Assembly: GCA_027081115.1 (NCBI GenBank)
Contig: JALWLD010000050.1
Location: 1 to 51,360, forward strand
DNA length: 51,360 nt
Direction of reading: 5' to 3'
DNA from: Sulfurovum sp.
Lineage (GTDB): Bacteria > Campylobacterota > Campylobacteria > Campylobacterales > Sulfurovaceae
The stretch's first letter is position 1. The number at the start of each line of letters is the position of its first letter. Shown in pieces: positions 1 through 7,958 of this stretch. A model generated the notes under the pieces. That model was given only the letters and a program-made list of their open reading frames with translations, did not search any database and was not told the DNA's origin. The position numbers were made by a program, and so were the translations under genes.

Positions 1-473
1 ATAAACAAGGTATTAAATCTACAGCAACTATGATGTATGGTACAGTGGAAACTACGCGTGAGATTGTAGAACACTGGGATTATGTACGTCAGTTGCAAGA
101 TGAAACAGGTGGGTTTAGGGCATTTATCATGTGGTCTTATCAGAGTGACAACACTCAGCTCAAACGTGAATTGCCAACTATTACTAAAACCACATCTAAC
201 CAATACTTGAGATATTTGGCAGTAGCAAGACTCTTTTTGGATAATGTACCAAACATTCAGAGTTCGTGGGTTACACAAGGTTCCTACATTGGACAGATGG
301 CATTGCTTTTTGGTGCCAATGACCTTGGTTCAACTATGATGGAAGAGAATGTCGTCTCCGCAGCAGGTGCCAAAAATGAGATGAATCAGGAAGAGATGAT
401 CAAATTGATTCGTGATGTTGGTGAGAACCCTGCAAAACGGAATACTGCTTATGAAATTTTAGAGAGATTTTAG
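1..473 (+). CDS. mqnC: Cyclic dehypoxanthinyl futalosine synthase MqnC, 3' part
   Basis: This is the C-terminal part of a radical-SAM enzyme of the futalosine pathway for menaquinone, which closes dehypoxanthine futalosine into its cyclic form. The frame is open from position 3 to the TAG at 471, so the start and the CxxxCxxC cluster lie outside the window; the first ATG at 30 is internal. The remaining 156 codons show the family text ATMMYGTVET, then LQDETGGFRAFIMWSYQ, then MMEENVVSAAG. MMYGTVET followed by FIMWSYQ fits MqnC better than its relative MqnE, which has MLYGHIE and FIPLAFH. Campylobacterota make menaquinone by this route. About 100 bp separate it from the next gene, which has its own Shine-Dalgarno. 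Confidence 0.88.
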   Translation, partial: KQGIKSTATMMYGTVETTREIVEHWDYVRQLQDETGGFRAFIMWSYQSDNTQLKRELPTITKTTSNQYLRYLAVARLFLDNVPNIQSSWVTQGSYIGQMALLFGANDLGSTMMEENVVSAAGAKNEMNQEEMIKLIRDVGENPAKRNTAYEILERF

Positions 474-571
474 CAATATATATTTATTGGTGGGAAACTC
501 TATCTTATATGAAATCATTGATATCTTAACAAAGACGGGTAGGGTGGATTAATCTACTAAATGGAGAGAAG

Positions 572-1864
572 ATGAAAAAAATTATTTTATTATTAATTGT
601 ATTACAAGGATTATTAATGGCCGAAATGGTAAAAGAGATCAAGATTAACGATACAACAGTACCTGTTGTATTTGAAGAGGGAAAATATATTCCTATTGTA
701 TCTATTCAGTTGGTATTTGGGAATGCAGGACACTTGAGTAATCCAAAAGGTAAAGACGGGTTGGCAGATATGGCATCCAAACTGATGAACGAAGGTACAA
801 AAAAAGATGGCTCTGTCGGTTTTGCTACCAAACTGGATGCCCATGCTGTAGAGATAGGTTCACATGTGGGTCGTGAGAATTTCGTCATTGAAGTCTCTGC
901 TCTCAAGTCTGAATTTGCCTATGCGGTAGAGAGGCTCAAAGAGTTACTCAAAGATCCAAACTTTACAGTAGAAGCGATGGGTCATATTAAACGTCAAAAG
1001 ATCGGATGGTTGACACAAAAACAGAGTGATTTTGACTATATAGCAGGTTCAAAATTACGTGAGACACTTTTTAAAGGTACTGTATTGGCAAGACCTTATA
1101 ATGGTACATTTGAGAGTGTTGAAAGTATCTCTTTGGATGATGTCAAAACTTTTATTCATTCACATCTTGGATATAACAATACCATTGCCGTTGCAGGAGG
1201 AGACCTCTCTTTGAATGAAGCAGAATATTATGTGAAAGAGATATTGGAACTCTTACCTAAAGCAGAAGAGGGTTCTATTGAAACTCTTAAAGCTTCAGAT
1301 AAAAAAGAGACTGTACTCATTCCTGAAGAGACACAACAGGCATACATCTATTTTGGTGCACCCTTTGACTACTCTTACAAAGAGAAAGACCAGTACAAAG
1401 CAAAGATTGCGGAATATCTTCTTGGTGGTGCAGGGTTTGGGTCTCGTTTAATGGAAGAGATACGTGTAAAACGTGGGTTGACCTATGGTGCATATGCTGC
1501 TTTAAGACGTACCAAATCGGCTTCTTATTTGAGTGGTTATCTGCAAACCAAACTCTCTACACAAGAAGAAGCTAAAAATCTGGTACAAACAGTTGTAGAT
1601 GATTTTGTAAATAAAGGTATCACAGCAGATGAGCTTAAAGCGGCAAAAGAGTTCTTGGTAGGCTCAGAGCCATTAAGAACTGAAACACTCTCTCAGAGAC
1701 TTGCTAGAGCATATAACGAGTACTATTATGGCAGACCTCTTGGGTTTTCCAAAGAGCAGTTGAAAAAGATCGAAGAGGTAACACTCAAAGAGATGAATGA
1801 TTTTATAACATCTCATAAAGAGTTGTCTGATCTTACTTTTTCTATTGTGACTAAAAAGAAATAA
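572..1864 (+). CDS. M16 (insulinase/pitrilysin) family protein, zinc motif absent
   Basis: Exported protein of the M16 peptidase family, 430 residues. Residues 1-17 form a signal peptide (MKK, then a leucine/isoleucine core, then MAE). The N-terminal M16 domain is recognisable (VSIQLVFGNAGHLSNPKG, then NEGT), but where active enzymes read HLLEH this protein reads DMASK, so both zinc-binding histidines and the catalytic glutamate are missing. The C-terminal half keeps the substrate-clamp region EEIRVKRGLTYGAYA. It therefore looks like the non-catalytic partner type, or a family member that acts by binding. GGAGAG sits 6 nt before the ATG. A strong hairpin follows the stop. I recall Helicobacter and Campylobacter relatives annotated as protease PqqE; the catalytic loss may be general in that branch. 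Confidence 0.85.
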   Translation: MKKIILLLIVLQGLLMAEMVKEIKINDTTVPVVFEEGKYIPIVSIQLVFGNAGHLSNPKGKDGLADMASKLMNEGTKKDGSVGFATKLDAHAVEIGSHVGRENFVIEVSALKSEFAYAVERLKELLKDPNFTVEAMGHIKRQKIGWLTQKQSDFDYIAGSKLRETLFKGTVLARPYNGTFESVESISLDDVKTFIHSHLGYNNTIAVAGGDLSLNEAEYYVKEILELLPKAEEGSIETLKASDKKETVLIPEETQQAYIYFGAPFDYSYKEKDQYKAKIAEYLLGGAGFGSRLMEEIRVKRGLTYGAYAALRRTKSASYLSGYLQTKLSTQEEAKNLVQTVVDDFVNKGITADELKAAKEFLVGSEPLRTETLSQRLARAYNEYYYGRPLGFSKEQLKKIEEVTLKEMNDFITSHKELSDLTFSIVTKKK

Positions 1865-1905
1865 ACCAGCTCTACAGTATCTTGTTCTTAAGAGACATAC
1901 ATATT

Positions 1906-1930
1906 AAATATGTCAATCTGACATATTTTT
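1906..1930 (+). terminator. Rho-independent terminator after the M16 gene
   Basis: Perfect 10-bp stem AAATATGTCA / TGACATATTT with an ATC loop, running into a T-rich tail. It lies between the M16 stop and the recG -10 box. Confidence 0.6.
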
Positions 1931-1952
1931 CTTCTTTCTTTTAAAGCTTTGT

Positions 1953-1958
1953 TATAAT
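1953..1958 (+). promoter_or_regulatory. -10 box of recG
   Basis: Perfect TATAAT preceded by AT-rich sequence, the usual Campylobacterota sigma-70 pattern with no clear -35. A start about 7 nt downstream gives a ~20-nt leader if recG begins at GTG 1985, but only ~8 nt if it begins at ATG 1973. Confidence 0.55.
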
Positions 1959-1984
1959 CTCCTATCTAAAGTATGGAGTGTACA

Positions 1985-3796
1985 GTGGAAGAAGCCAAAC
2001 AGTTATTTAAAAAACTCAAGATCTATTCACTGCTTGATCTTGCTCTGATAATTCCTACTTCTTATAACGATACCACACTTTCAACTTCATTGGAATTGGG
2101 GAAAGTACAAACTCTTGAAGCCAAAGTAGTTGAAAGTTCTATTTTCAATGGAAAATTACGTATTACATTTAATCTTACACAGTCAGGAAGACGGCTCTCT
2201 TCTACATTTTTTCGTGTTACTCCCTATCATCATAAATTATTTGAAGTAGGGTCTTCTCATATTATTCAGGGTAAACTTGAAGAGTATAAAGGCTATTTGC
2301 AAATGGTTCAGCCTAAGTCAATAAAACAGATAGGGAAGGTTACTCCTAAGTACAAAACTGTACTCAAAGAGAGTGAAGTCTCGTCACTGATGGAAGTCTA
2401 TATTACAGAGCAGAATCTTTATAATGAAGGGTTGGATTCTAAAGAGGTTGCAACACTGATGTATATACATTTCCCCAAAAGTATAGAAGAAATATATGAA
2501 AATGGAAAATTCAAATCAGATTTTACAAAAGTATTAAAATTTGTAGAAGCATTTAATCATATAAAAAAATTAAGAGGAAAGAGGGTAGATTTCCCTGCAT
2601 TGAGAGCATTAGATGGCAGTATTACATCTTTTATTGAAAACTTACCCTTTACTTTGACTCAGGAACAGCAGTCTGTTATTGCTCAAATACAGAGAGATCT
2701 TGCAAAGGAAGATAAGGCAGCCAAGCGTATGGTAGTAGGGGATGTAGGTTCAGGTAAGACCATGGTTATATTGGCTTCGGTTATGATGGCTCTGCCATAC
2801 AAAAGCATATTGATGGCACCAACATCTCTTTTGGCTTTGCAACTCTATGAAGAAGCATGTAAACATTTACCACACTCGGTTAATGTAGCTTTGGTTATGC
2901 AGGGAAAAGATAAAGGGGATTATAGTGAGGCAGATTTTATTATAGGTACCCATGCTTTACTCTACAAAGAAGATCTTCCCCAAGCATCACTGGTCATGGT
3001 AGATGAACAGCATCGTTTTGGTACCAAACAGAGAGCCAGTCTGGAAGCTCTGGTTTCCCAAGATGAAAAGAAACCACATTTTATTCAGTTCTCTGCCACC
3101 CCCATACCAAGAACACAGGCAATGATGCAATCTGAACTTTTGGATGTTTCACTTATTACTACCACACCATTTGAGAGGGAAGTGCTCACACAGGCGATCT
3201 CTAAAACTGATTTCCCCAATCTTTTGCAGCATATAAAAGAGGAGATCGAACAAAAACATCAAGTGTTGATTATCTATCCATTGGTAGAAGAGAGTTCTGA
3301 AGTTCCTTATCAGTCTCTGGAAGAGAGTAGAGGATTTTGGGAGAGTAAATTTGACAATCTCTATGTGACCCATGGGAAAGATAAACAAAAAGAGGAAGTG
3401 TTGCTGGAATTTAGAGAAAAGGGAGATATACTCCTGGCTACAACAGTTGTAGAAGTGGGCATCTCTCTTCCTCGGTTGACACTTATCGTTATTGTCGGTG
3501 CAGAACGTCTTGGCTTAGCAACCCTGCATCAGTTAAGGGGTAGGGTAGGACGAAATGGTCTAAAGAGTTGGTGTTACCTTTACAGCAATGCTACTGAGAA
3601 TTTTAGACTGGAGCAATTTACAAAAACAACCAATGGCTTTGATATTGCCAAACTTGATTTGAAATTTCGTGACAGTGGAGATATTTTGGATGGTACCATC
3701 CAAAGCGGTCAACGCTTTAAATGGCTCGATCTTGCAGAGGATGAAGAGATCGTCTCTTATGCAAAGGTCAGAGTGAGAAGTACTCCTGTTATTTAA
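1985..3796 (+). CDS. recG: ATP-dependent DNA helicase RecG
   Basis: Branch-migrating helicase that remodels stalled replication forks and Holliday junctions. The N-terminal ~200 residues carry a short wedge/OB region, followed by two helicase lobes: Walker A GDVGSGKT (about residue 252), DEQH box VMVDEQHRFG (about 340), SATPIPRT, and motif VI LRGRVGRN (about 518). Length (603) matches the short Campylobacterota form rather than the ~690 of E. coli. I chose GTG 1985 because GGAG lies 6 nt upstream and the -10 at 1953 then leaves a normal leader; the ATG at 1973 (four residues longer, same frame) has no Shine-Dalgarno. The stop overlaps by 8 bp the stop of the convergent DUF481 gene. Confidence 0.95.
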   Translation: MEEAKQLFKKLKIYSLLDLALIIPTSYNDTTLSTSLELGKVQTLEAKVVESSIFNGKLRITFNLTQSGRRLSSTFFRVTPYHHKLFEVGSSHIIQGKLEEYKGYLQMVQPKSIKQIGKVTPKYKTVLKESEVSSLMEVYITEQNLYNEGLDSKEVATLMYIHFPKSIEEIYENGKFKSDFTKVLKFVEAFNHIKKLRGKRVDFPALRALDGSITSFIENLPFTLTQEQQSVIAQIQRDLAKEDKAAKRMVVGDVGSGKTMVILASVMMALPYKSILMAPTSLLALQLYEEACKHLPHSVNVALVMQGKDKGDYSEADFIIGTHALLYKEDLPQASLVMVDEQHRFGTKQRASLEALVSQDEKKPHFIQFSATPIPRTQAMMQSELLDVSLITTTPFEREVLTQAISKTDFPNLLQHIKEEIEQKHQVLIIYPLVEESSEVPYQSLEESRGFWESKFDNLYVTHGKDKQKEEVLLEFREKGDILLATTVVEVGISLPRLTLIVIVGAERLGLATLHQLRGRVGRNGLKSWCYLYSNATENFRLEQFTKTTNGFDIAKLDLKFRDSGDILDGTIQSGQRFKWLDLAEDEEIVSYAKVRVRSTPVI

Positions 3797-4544
3797 ATTT
3801 ATATTTTAAATTGATTGTTGAGCGGATGTCAGTGTTCTCTATGGCATGGTAGGGTGTTGCATTGTATGTATGCAATATGTCGAAAGAGAGAGCAGTTTGT
3901 TCTGTAATTTTTGTAGTCAATTGTAAGGTTTGGAAAATGCGGTAATCAGAAATATCTTCAGTATTGGGTTGGTAATATCCCAGGTAGGTAATAGAAAAAT
4001 GTTCATTGATTTTTTTTAACAATGAAATATACGAGTTTATTTTAATACGTTCATAAATGGGATCAATATCATTGATGACATCAGGTTCCATATAAGAGTA
4101 AAAGAGACCAAGTCCAATGTAAAGTTTATCGAAAAAATCATTACTGAAATCTCTTCGTATGTTTGCACCGGCCAAATTTCTTGATTTTATATCTTGAAAT
4201 TCATTGAATTCTGCCTGTAGAAAAAATTCATAGTCGTAGAGAGTATCAGCAATTTCATGGACGTAACGTAAATGAAGCAGTCCATTATTGTTATCTCTGA
4301 TCTCATTAGACTCTCCATAAGCATACGTAGCTATAAGGTAAGCAAGCCACTCTTTTTGATTGTATTGACCTTTAGCAGAAAAACTGGCAGCAATAGAGTC
4401 TGTATTGCCAGAGTTGTAGATAGCACCTAAGGATACTTCTGTCTCCAAACCCTCTTTTTCTCCTATGACCGGTGGTTCAAGATTGACATATGCATGAGCC
4501 ATAACAGAGAGAAAAAATGTGTGAAGGAAAAGTTTTTTTAACAT
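3789..4544 (-). CDS. DUF481 family outer-membrane protein
   Basis: Predicted beta-barrel outer-membrane protein of 251 residues. Residues 1-18 are a signal peptide (MLKKLFLHTFFLSVMAHA). The body is alternating beta-strand text typical of DUF481: GLETEVSLGAIYNSGNTDS near the start (the family's entry strand with the SGNT turn), several amphipathic strands, and an end in KYKFK. Its physiological role is unknown. It is convergent with recG, with an 8-bp overlap of the two 3' ends. A second, longer DUF481 protein lies at 29247. Confidence 0.8.
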   Translation of the reverse strand: MLKKLFLHTFFLSVMAHAYVNLEPPVIGEKEGLETEVSLGAIYNSGNTDSIAASFSAKGQYNQKEWLAYLIATYAYGESNEIRDNNNGLLHLRYVHEIADTLYDYEFFLQAEFNEFQDIKSRNLAGANIRRDFSNDFFDKLYIGLGLFYSYMEPDVINDIDPIYERIKINSYISLLKKINEHFSITYLGYYQPNTEDISDYRIFQTLQLTTKITEQTALSFDILHTYNATPYHAIENTDIRSTINLKYKFK

Positions 4545-4636
4545 AGAGAAGCCTTATCTTAAAATGAATGGAAAATCATACTGAATTTATGTGAAAAGGT
4601 GCATTAAAAAAAAGAGGTAGATAAAAGGTAGAGAAG

Positions 4637-4658
4637 AGGCAATCAGAGACGATTGCCT
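4637..4658 (-). terminator. Stem-loop after hpf
   Basis: 8-bp perfect stem AGGCAATC / GATTGCCT with a 6-nt loop, just past the hpf stop. There is no clean T-run on either strand, so termination is likely but not certain. Confidence 0.45.
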
Positions 4659-4664
4659 TACTTA

Positions 4665-5201
4665 TTAATAGAGTCCGAATTTTCCGTCAGCTCTTTTGTA
4701 CATGACCCTCATGAGACCATCATTGTCATTAAAGACAATAAATTGTCTTTTCTTCTCCTCTCTGAGTGCTTCAATCGCTTCATCAAAATCCATTGGTTTG
4801 TGAAGTTCAAGATCCATTGGTACGATCTCAGGTTCGGTCTGTTCATTATAGTCTAGTTGTTCCAATACTGCTTCTGCCTCAGATCCAAGATCTTTAAAGC
4901 TTGTGATTCTGTGTCCCTTGATTTTGTCTGAGTGGCGTCTGAGTGCTTTTTTTACTCTCTCAATAGCAAGATCAATTGCCGCATATACATCTTTATCATT
5001 TTGAGTAATAACAATGGTATTTCTGTCTTTCAAGTTAATGATAAACTCAACAGTAAAACCTTTTTTTTCAGAAGAAGAAATAACTGTATTTGCTGTAGTG
5101 ATGTCCAAGTTATATTTGTCCAGTACATCTACTGCTGCATTTGCATAATTTTTGATTGGCTCAGTTAGTTCAAAATGTCTTCCGGTAATACTTCTTTTCA
5201 T
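4665..5201 (-). CDS. hpf: Ribosome hibernation promoting factor, long form
   Basis: 178-residue protein that joins idle 70S ribosomes into inactive 100S dimers. Residues 1-100 are the S30AE/YfiA domain (begins MKRSITGRHFELTEPIKNYA; basic helix ALRRHSDKIKGH). After an acidic linker, residues 125-178 are the C-terminal dimerisation domain (PMDFDEAIEALREEKK, then FIVFNDND). The presence of this second domain marks the long form, which dimerises ribosomes without RMF. AAAGGA stands 6 nt before the ATG. A TATAAT on the minus strand (5215-5220) is so close that its start point would fall at the Shine-Dalgarno, so the true promoter may lie further upstream. Confidence 0.92.
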   Translation of the reverse strand: MKRSITGRHFELTEPIKNYANAAVDVLDKYNLDITTANTVISSSEKKGFTVEFIINLKDRNTIVITQNDKDVYAAIDLAIERVKKALRRHSDKIKGHRITSFKDLGSEAEAVLEQLDYNEQTEPEIVPMDLELHKPMDFDEAIEALREEKKRQFIVFNDNDGLMRVMYKRADGKFGLY

Positions 5202-5303
5202 GATAATTCCTTTAATTATAAGATATGGAGAGAATCGGAGAGATCCTCTGTTTCCATACTTAATTGTAACTTAAGTAACTTAATGAAGGGTAAACGTAGA
5301 GAG

Positions 5304-5990
5304 TTATGAGCCAAGTTGATCTGAAATGTAGGCATATCCTGTTTCAGGTTCAATGTTGATGGTAAAGGTGTCTCCATCTGACATAGTAAAGGTAAAGGTA
5401 CATTGAGTATTGATATAACTTCCATAGTCAGGAACATTTGAAGCACTGAAACCTACATGAGGTCTACCTAAATGGTCAAATCCAATATGTTGTACTCCAG
5501 CACATGATCCTCCACCGGCGATAGCTGTAAGACCATACTTTTTAGTTAAAAAAATATTTTCACTCGAAGCTGTTAAATCATCACCTGGAGCACAGGTTGC
5601 AGTATTGAGCCAAAACATTGGTTTTCCATTTGATGGATCCAAAGCAGCTTCAGTTGCATCTATATCTCCCTGAAGATCCATATCGGTACCTACAGATAAA
5701 AATAGATCTCCCCCGCTACATGATTCAACAGAAAATTTCCAAAATGCACGTTGCCATGTTGGTGTATCGAACCTATGTTTATTATCGGTTAAAGCTAAAT
5801 GTTGTGTATATCGTATACTTGAAAGTACAGTATCTGATGCTTCCTGCTTGAGGTCTCTGTCTAGTCTGGGAATGGTCAGTGCTGCTAAAATACCTAAGAC
5901 AACTATAACCATGACAAGTTCAATCATAGTAAATCCGACTCTTTCTTTTACATCAATATGGGGTGTTTGTATAGGTGTATTTATCATCAT
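5304..5990 (-). CDS. Type IV pilin-like minor (pseudo)pilin, GspH/MshC-like
   Basis: Last gene of the pilin operon; 228 residues. A 19-residue leader ends in ERVG, cut before F in FTMIELVMVIVVLGIL, a textbook class III prepilin signal with Glu at +5 and a ~20-residue hydrophobic helix. The globular part has paired cysteines (VESC, TATC, GSC, TQC), suggesting disulfides. Assignment to GspH/MshC type rests on size and operon position, not on a clear signature. Its ATG shares one base with the upstream gene's TAA (TAATG), so translation is probably coupled. The pseudopilins must be processed and assembled by PilD/PilB/PilC proteins encoded elsewhere. Confidence 0.8.
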   Translation of the reverse strand: MMINTPIQTPHIDVKERVGFTMIELVMVIVVLGILAALTIPRLDRDLKQEASDTVLSSIRYTQHLALTDNKHRFDTPTWQRAFWKFSVESCSGGDLFLSVGTDMDLQGDIDATEAALDPSNGKPMFWLNTATCAPGDDLTASSENIFLTKKYGLTAIAGGGSCAGVQHIGFDHLGRPHVGFSASNVPDYGSYINTQCTFTFTMSDGDTFTINIEPETGYAYISDQLGS

Positions 5991-6442
5991 TAAATCTTTT
6001 GTACAGTTCGTCTATGATATACCAGATTTGGTGAACCTGGGTTATCTAGATCTTGATAGTCTATATATGCATCAACTATAATAGTTAATTCTGTAGAAGG
6101 TGTTGCAACCGCTTCACTTAACTTCCTGGTTGTAGCACAATTACCTATTGTCGCAGTATTGCCAATATATGCGATTTGAATACGGGCACTATATCCATTT
6201 TGTGTACCATTAATTGTAGTAAGACAGTTAGTGGCTCTATCATTTGCAGTTACTGCCATAACTGCATACTCGGTATAACTGTTGGCAAGGAGCGCAGCTT
6301 GTTCTCTTTGGTATTGTGCTGTGGTTTCTTTGACCAGCTTACCTGTCATATTGGTAATAAGCAGCGCAACTGTTGACATAATAATGATGACGACAATAGC
6401 CGTAAACATTGAAAATGCTTTTTTTTGATTATTTATTTTCAT
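5990..6442 (-). CDS. Pseudopilin lacking Glu5, PilX/GspK/MshP-like
   Basis: 150-residue pilin-like protein. Its N-terminus reads KKAFSMFTAIVVIIIMSTVALLI: the prepilin cleavage residue is Ala rather than Gly, and +5 is Thr rather than the Glu that pairs subunits in a pilus. Among minor pilins, loss of Glu5 is characteristic of the subunit that sits at the very tip (GspK, PilX). The globular part holds two cysteines (TNCLTT and GNCATT), probably paired. It overlaps by 1 nt with the genes on both sides (TAATG junctions). Function as a tip or initiation subunit is inferred from the missing Glu and the neighbours. Confidence 0.7.
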   Translation of the reverse strand: MKINNQKKAFSMFTAIVVIIIMSTVALLITNMTGKLVKETTAQYQREQAALLANSYTEYAVMAVTANDRATNCLTTINGTQNGYSARIQIAYIGNTATIGNCATTRKLSEAVATPSTELTIIVDAYIDYQDLDNPGSPNLVYHRRTVQKI

Positions 6443-7263
6443 TAGAAGACCACCTTTTCTTTACATGATGGAATGTCATTGACTTCACCTATATCTTCCT
6501 GTACACAGATTTTAATTCGTGTACTTTGACCTTTGGATGTAAATTTAAAGTTGGTTACATTTTTCAATAGAAGTGTTCTTGTCCCATTGATGGGAGTACC
6601 TATCACAGGTAGGAAATTATAGTATAAAAAGAGATCACCATTTTCTACAGAAAGTGCATAAGAGGTACGGGCTAGTTTATAGCGCTCAACAATTCGTGTC
6701 GCTGCTGGAGCTATGGTAATGGTTTCTCCGGCACCTGTGCTTATATATGCTGTTAAATCTTCTGGAAAATAGATGGCAAAATTACCGTTACCTCCAAAAT
6801 TACCTTGAACAGCGTTGTAGAGTGTAAAATTGGAACCTCTACTGACAATGCTTGTTTGTGTACTTGCGGTAAGATCACAAAAACCACTCCAGCCAGGTCT
6901 TCTGTCCGCAGCGGAAGTAATGGCTTCGAAACTGTCTCCATCTGCAGCAACCCATTGGAGGACAGTATAGTCATCTTGGTTACTGGCTGTAGCCTCACCA
7001 AGATGCATATTTTCAGCAGCCCCTCCAAGTCCGGCACGACGTACTATAGTATTAGGTATAGCGTATCGTAGTCGATTGACAATTTGGTTCAATGCCAACT
7101 GGGTTTTTACGGAAGCTCTATGTTGACCTCTTTGTGTAATGTAGTTTTCATAGACTTTCGCAATGATCTCTGCACCTATAGATGAGACAATACCTAAAAT
7201 AACAATAACGAAGATGAGTTCAAGCATAGAAAAACCTTTTCTATGTTTCATACTATTTTGCAT
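6442..7263 (-). CDS. Minor pilin, PilW/GspJ/MshO-like
   Basis: 273-residue prepilin. The leader MQNSMKHRKG is followed by FSMLELIFVIVILGIVSSIG: Gly at -1, Glu at +5, and the phenylalanine start are all intact. The helix continues into an amphipathic segment (ENYITQRGQHRASVKTQL) and a large globular domain. Size and the position between a PilV-like and a PilX-like gene suggest the PilW/GspJ/MshO class. It starts on the last base of the preceding gene's TAA and ends on the first base of the next gene, so the operon is translationally coupled here too. Confidence 0.75.
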   Translation of the reverse strand: MQNSMKHRKGFSMLELIFVIVILGIVSSIGAEIIAKVYENYITQRGQHRASVKTQLALNQIVNRLRYAIPNTIVRRAGLGGAAENMHLGEATASNQDDYTVLQWVAADGDSFEAITSAADRRPGWSGFCDLTASTQTSIVSRGSNFTLYNAVQGNFGGNGNFAIYFPEDLTAYISTGAGETITIAPAATRIVERYKLARTSYALSVENGDLFLYYNFLPVIGTPINGTRTLLLKNVTNFKFTSKGQSTRIKICVQEDIGEVNDIPSCKEKVVF

Positions 7264-7958
7264 TAGAATGTCCTCTCTTCAAATTTATACCCACCAATAT
7301 TACAGGAAAAGGCACGTAGTAATATATTTTTATTCAGATCAGTTACACCACTTGTACTTGTGACCGTAACAGAAATGTTTTTGATACTACTGGTTGTTGT
7401 AGCAGAAGCACCAAAAGGAACAAAAGTAATAGTCTGCTGTGCATAACCACCTATAACACTATCTGCACCATAGCCGATTGCTGTGTTAATGCTGATCTGC
7501 CCAAATGTTTCAATATAGTCAATTGCTGCAGCTTCAATAGGGTTCACACTGGTAATGCCAATAAAGTCATCCATGTCATCACTGTCTCCACCGTCACTAC
7601 CTAGGGCAGAAGCACTAAATTCACTATTGTTTAGGTCAACGAAGGCCCTCTTGCTAGTCATAGGGATACCAATACGTCTTTTTGTAGTTCCAACGTCCTG
7701 TAACTCAACTGTTGCAGAGGTAGTATGTAAGATGGTAGGTATATATTCATCTTGAGTATTGTTTTCATCCCAAGGGTAACTCATGACCATATGCACACGA
7801 GATGCTGCTTCATTAATACCTTCTTGTTGCAACGAAACATAGGTACTTTTAGTTGAAGTGCTTATCAACATTGGGGCAGATAACATTACTATACCCATGA
7901 TCACAATAGCAAAAATGAGTTCGATCATTGCAATAGCGGGTCTAAGATTTTTCTGCAT
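7263..7958 (-). CDS. Minor pilin, PilV/GspI/MshD-like
   Basis: 231-residue pilin-like protein. N-terminal text RPAIAMIELIFAIVIMGIVML shows Ala at -1, Ile at +1 and Glu at +5, a slightly degenerate but usable prepilin signal. The region GINEAASRVHMVMSYPWDE after the helix is typical of PilV-type minor pilins. Its ATG directly abuts the stop of the giant gene upstream (TAA then ATG with no gap), and its own TAA overlaps the next start. Confidence 0.72.
   Translation of the reverse strand: MQKNLRPAIAMIELIFAIVIMGIVMLSAPMLISTSTKSTYVSLQQEGINEAASRVHMVMSYPWDENNTQDEYIPTILHTTSATVELQDVGTTKRRIGIPMTSKRAFVDLNNSEFSASALGSDGGDSDDMDDFIGITSVNPIEAAAIDYIETFGQISINTAIGYGADSVIGGYAQQTITFVPFGASATTTSSIKNISVTVTSTSGVTDLNKNILLRAFSCNIGGYKFEERTF

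Noticed and set aside
3789..3796. Frameshift or fusion at the recG/DUF481 junction
   Set aside because: Both genes are complete; the 8-bp overlap is simply of convergent stop codons.
5261..5284. Direct repeat TTAAGTTAC x2 upstream of hpf as an operator
   Set aside because: It is short and AT-rich, with no recognised regulator and no spacing logic to a clear promoter.
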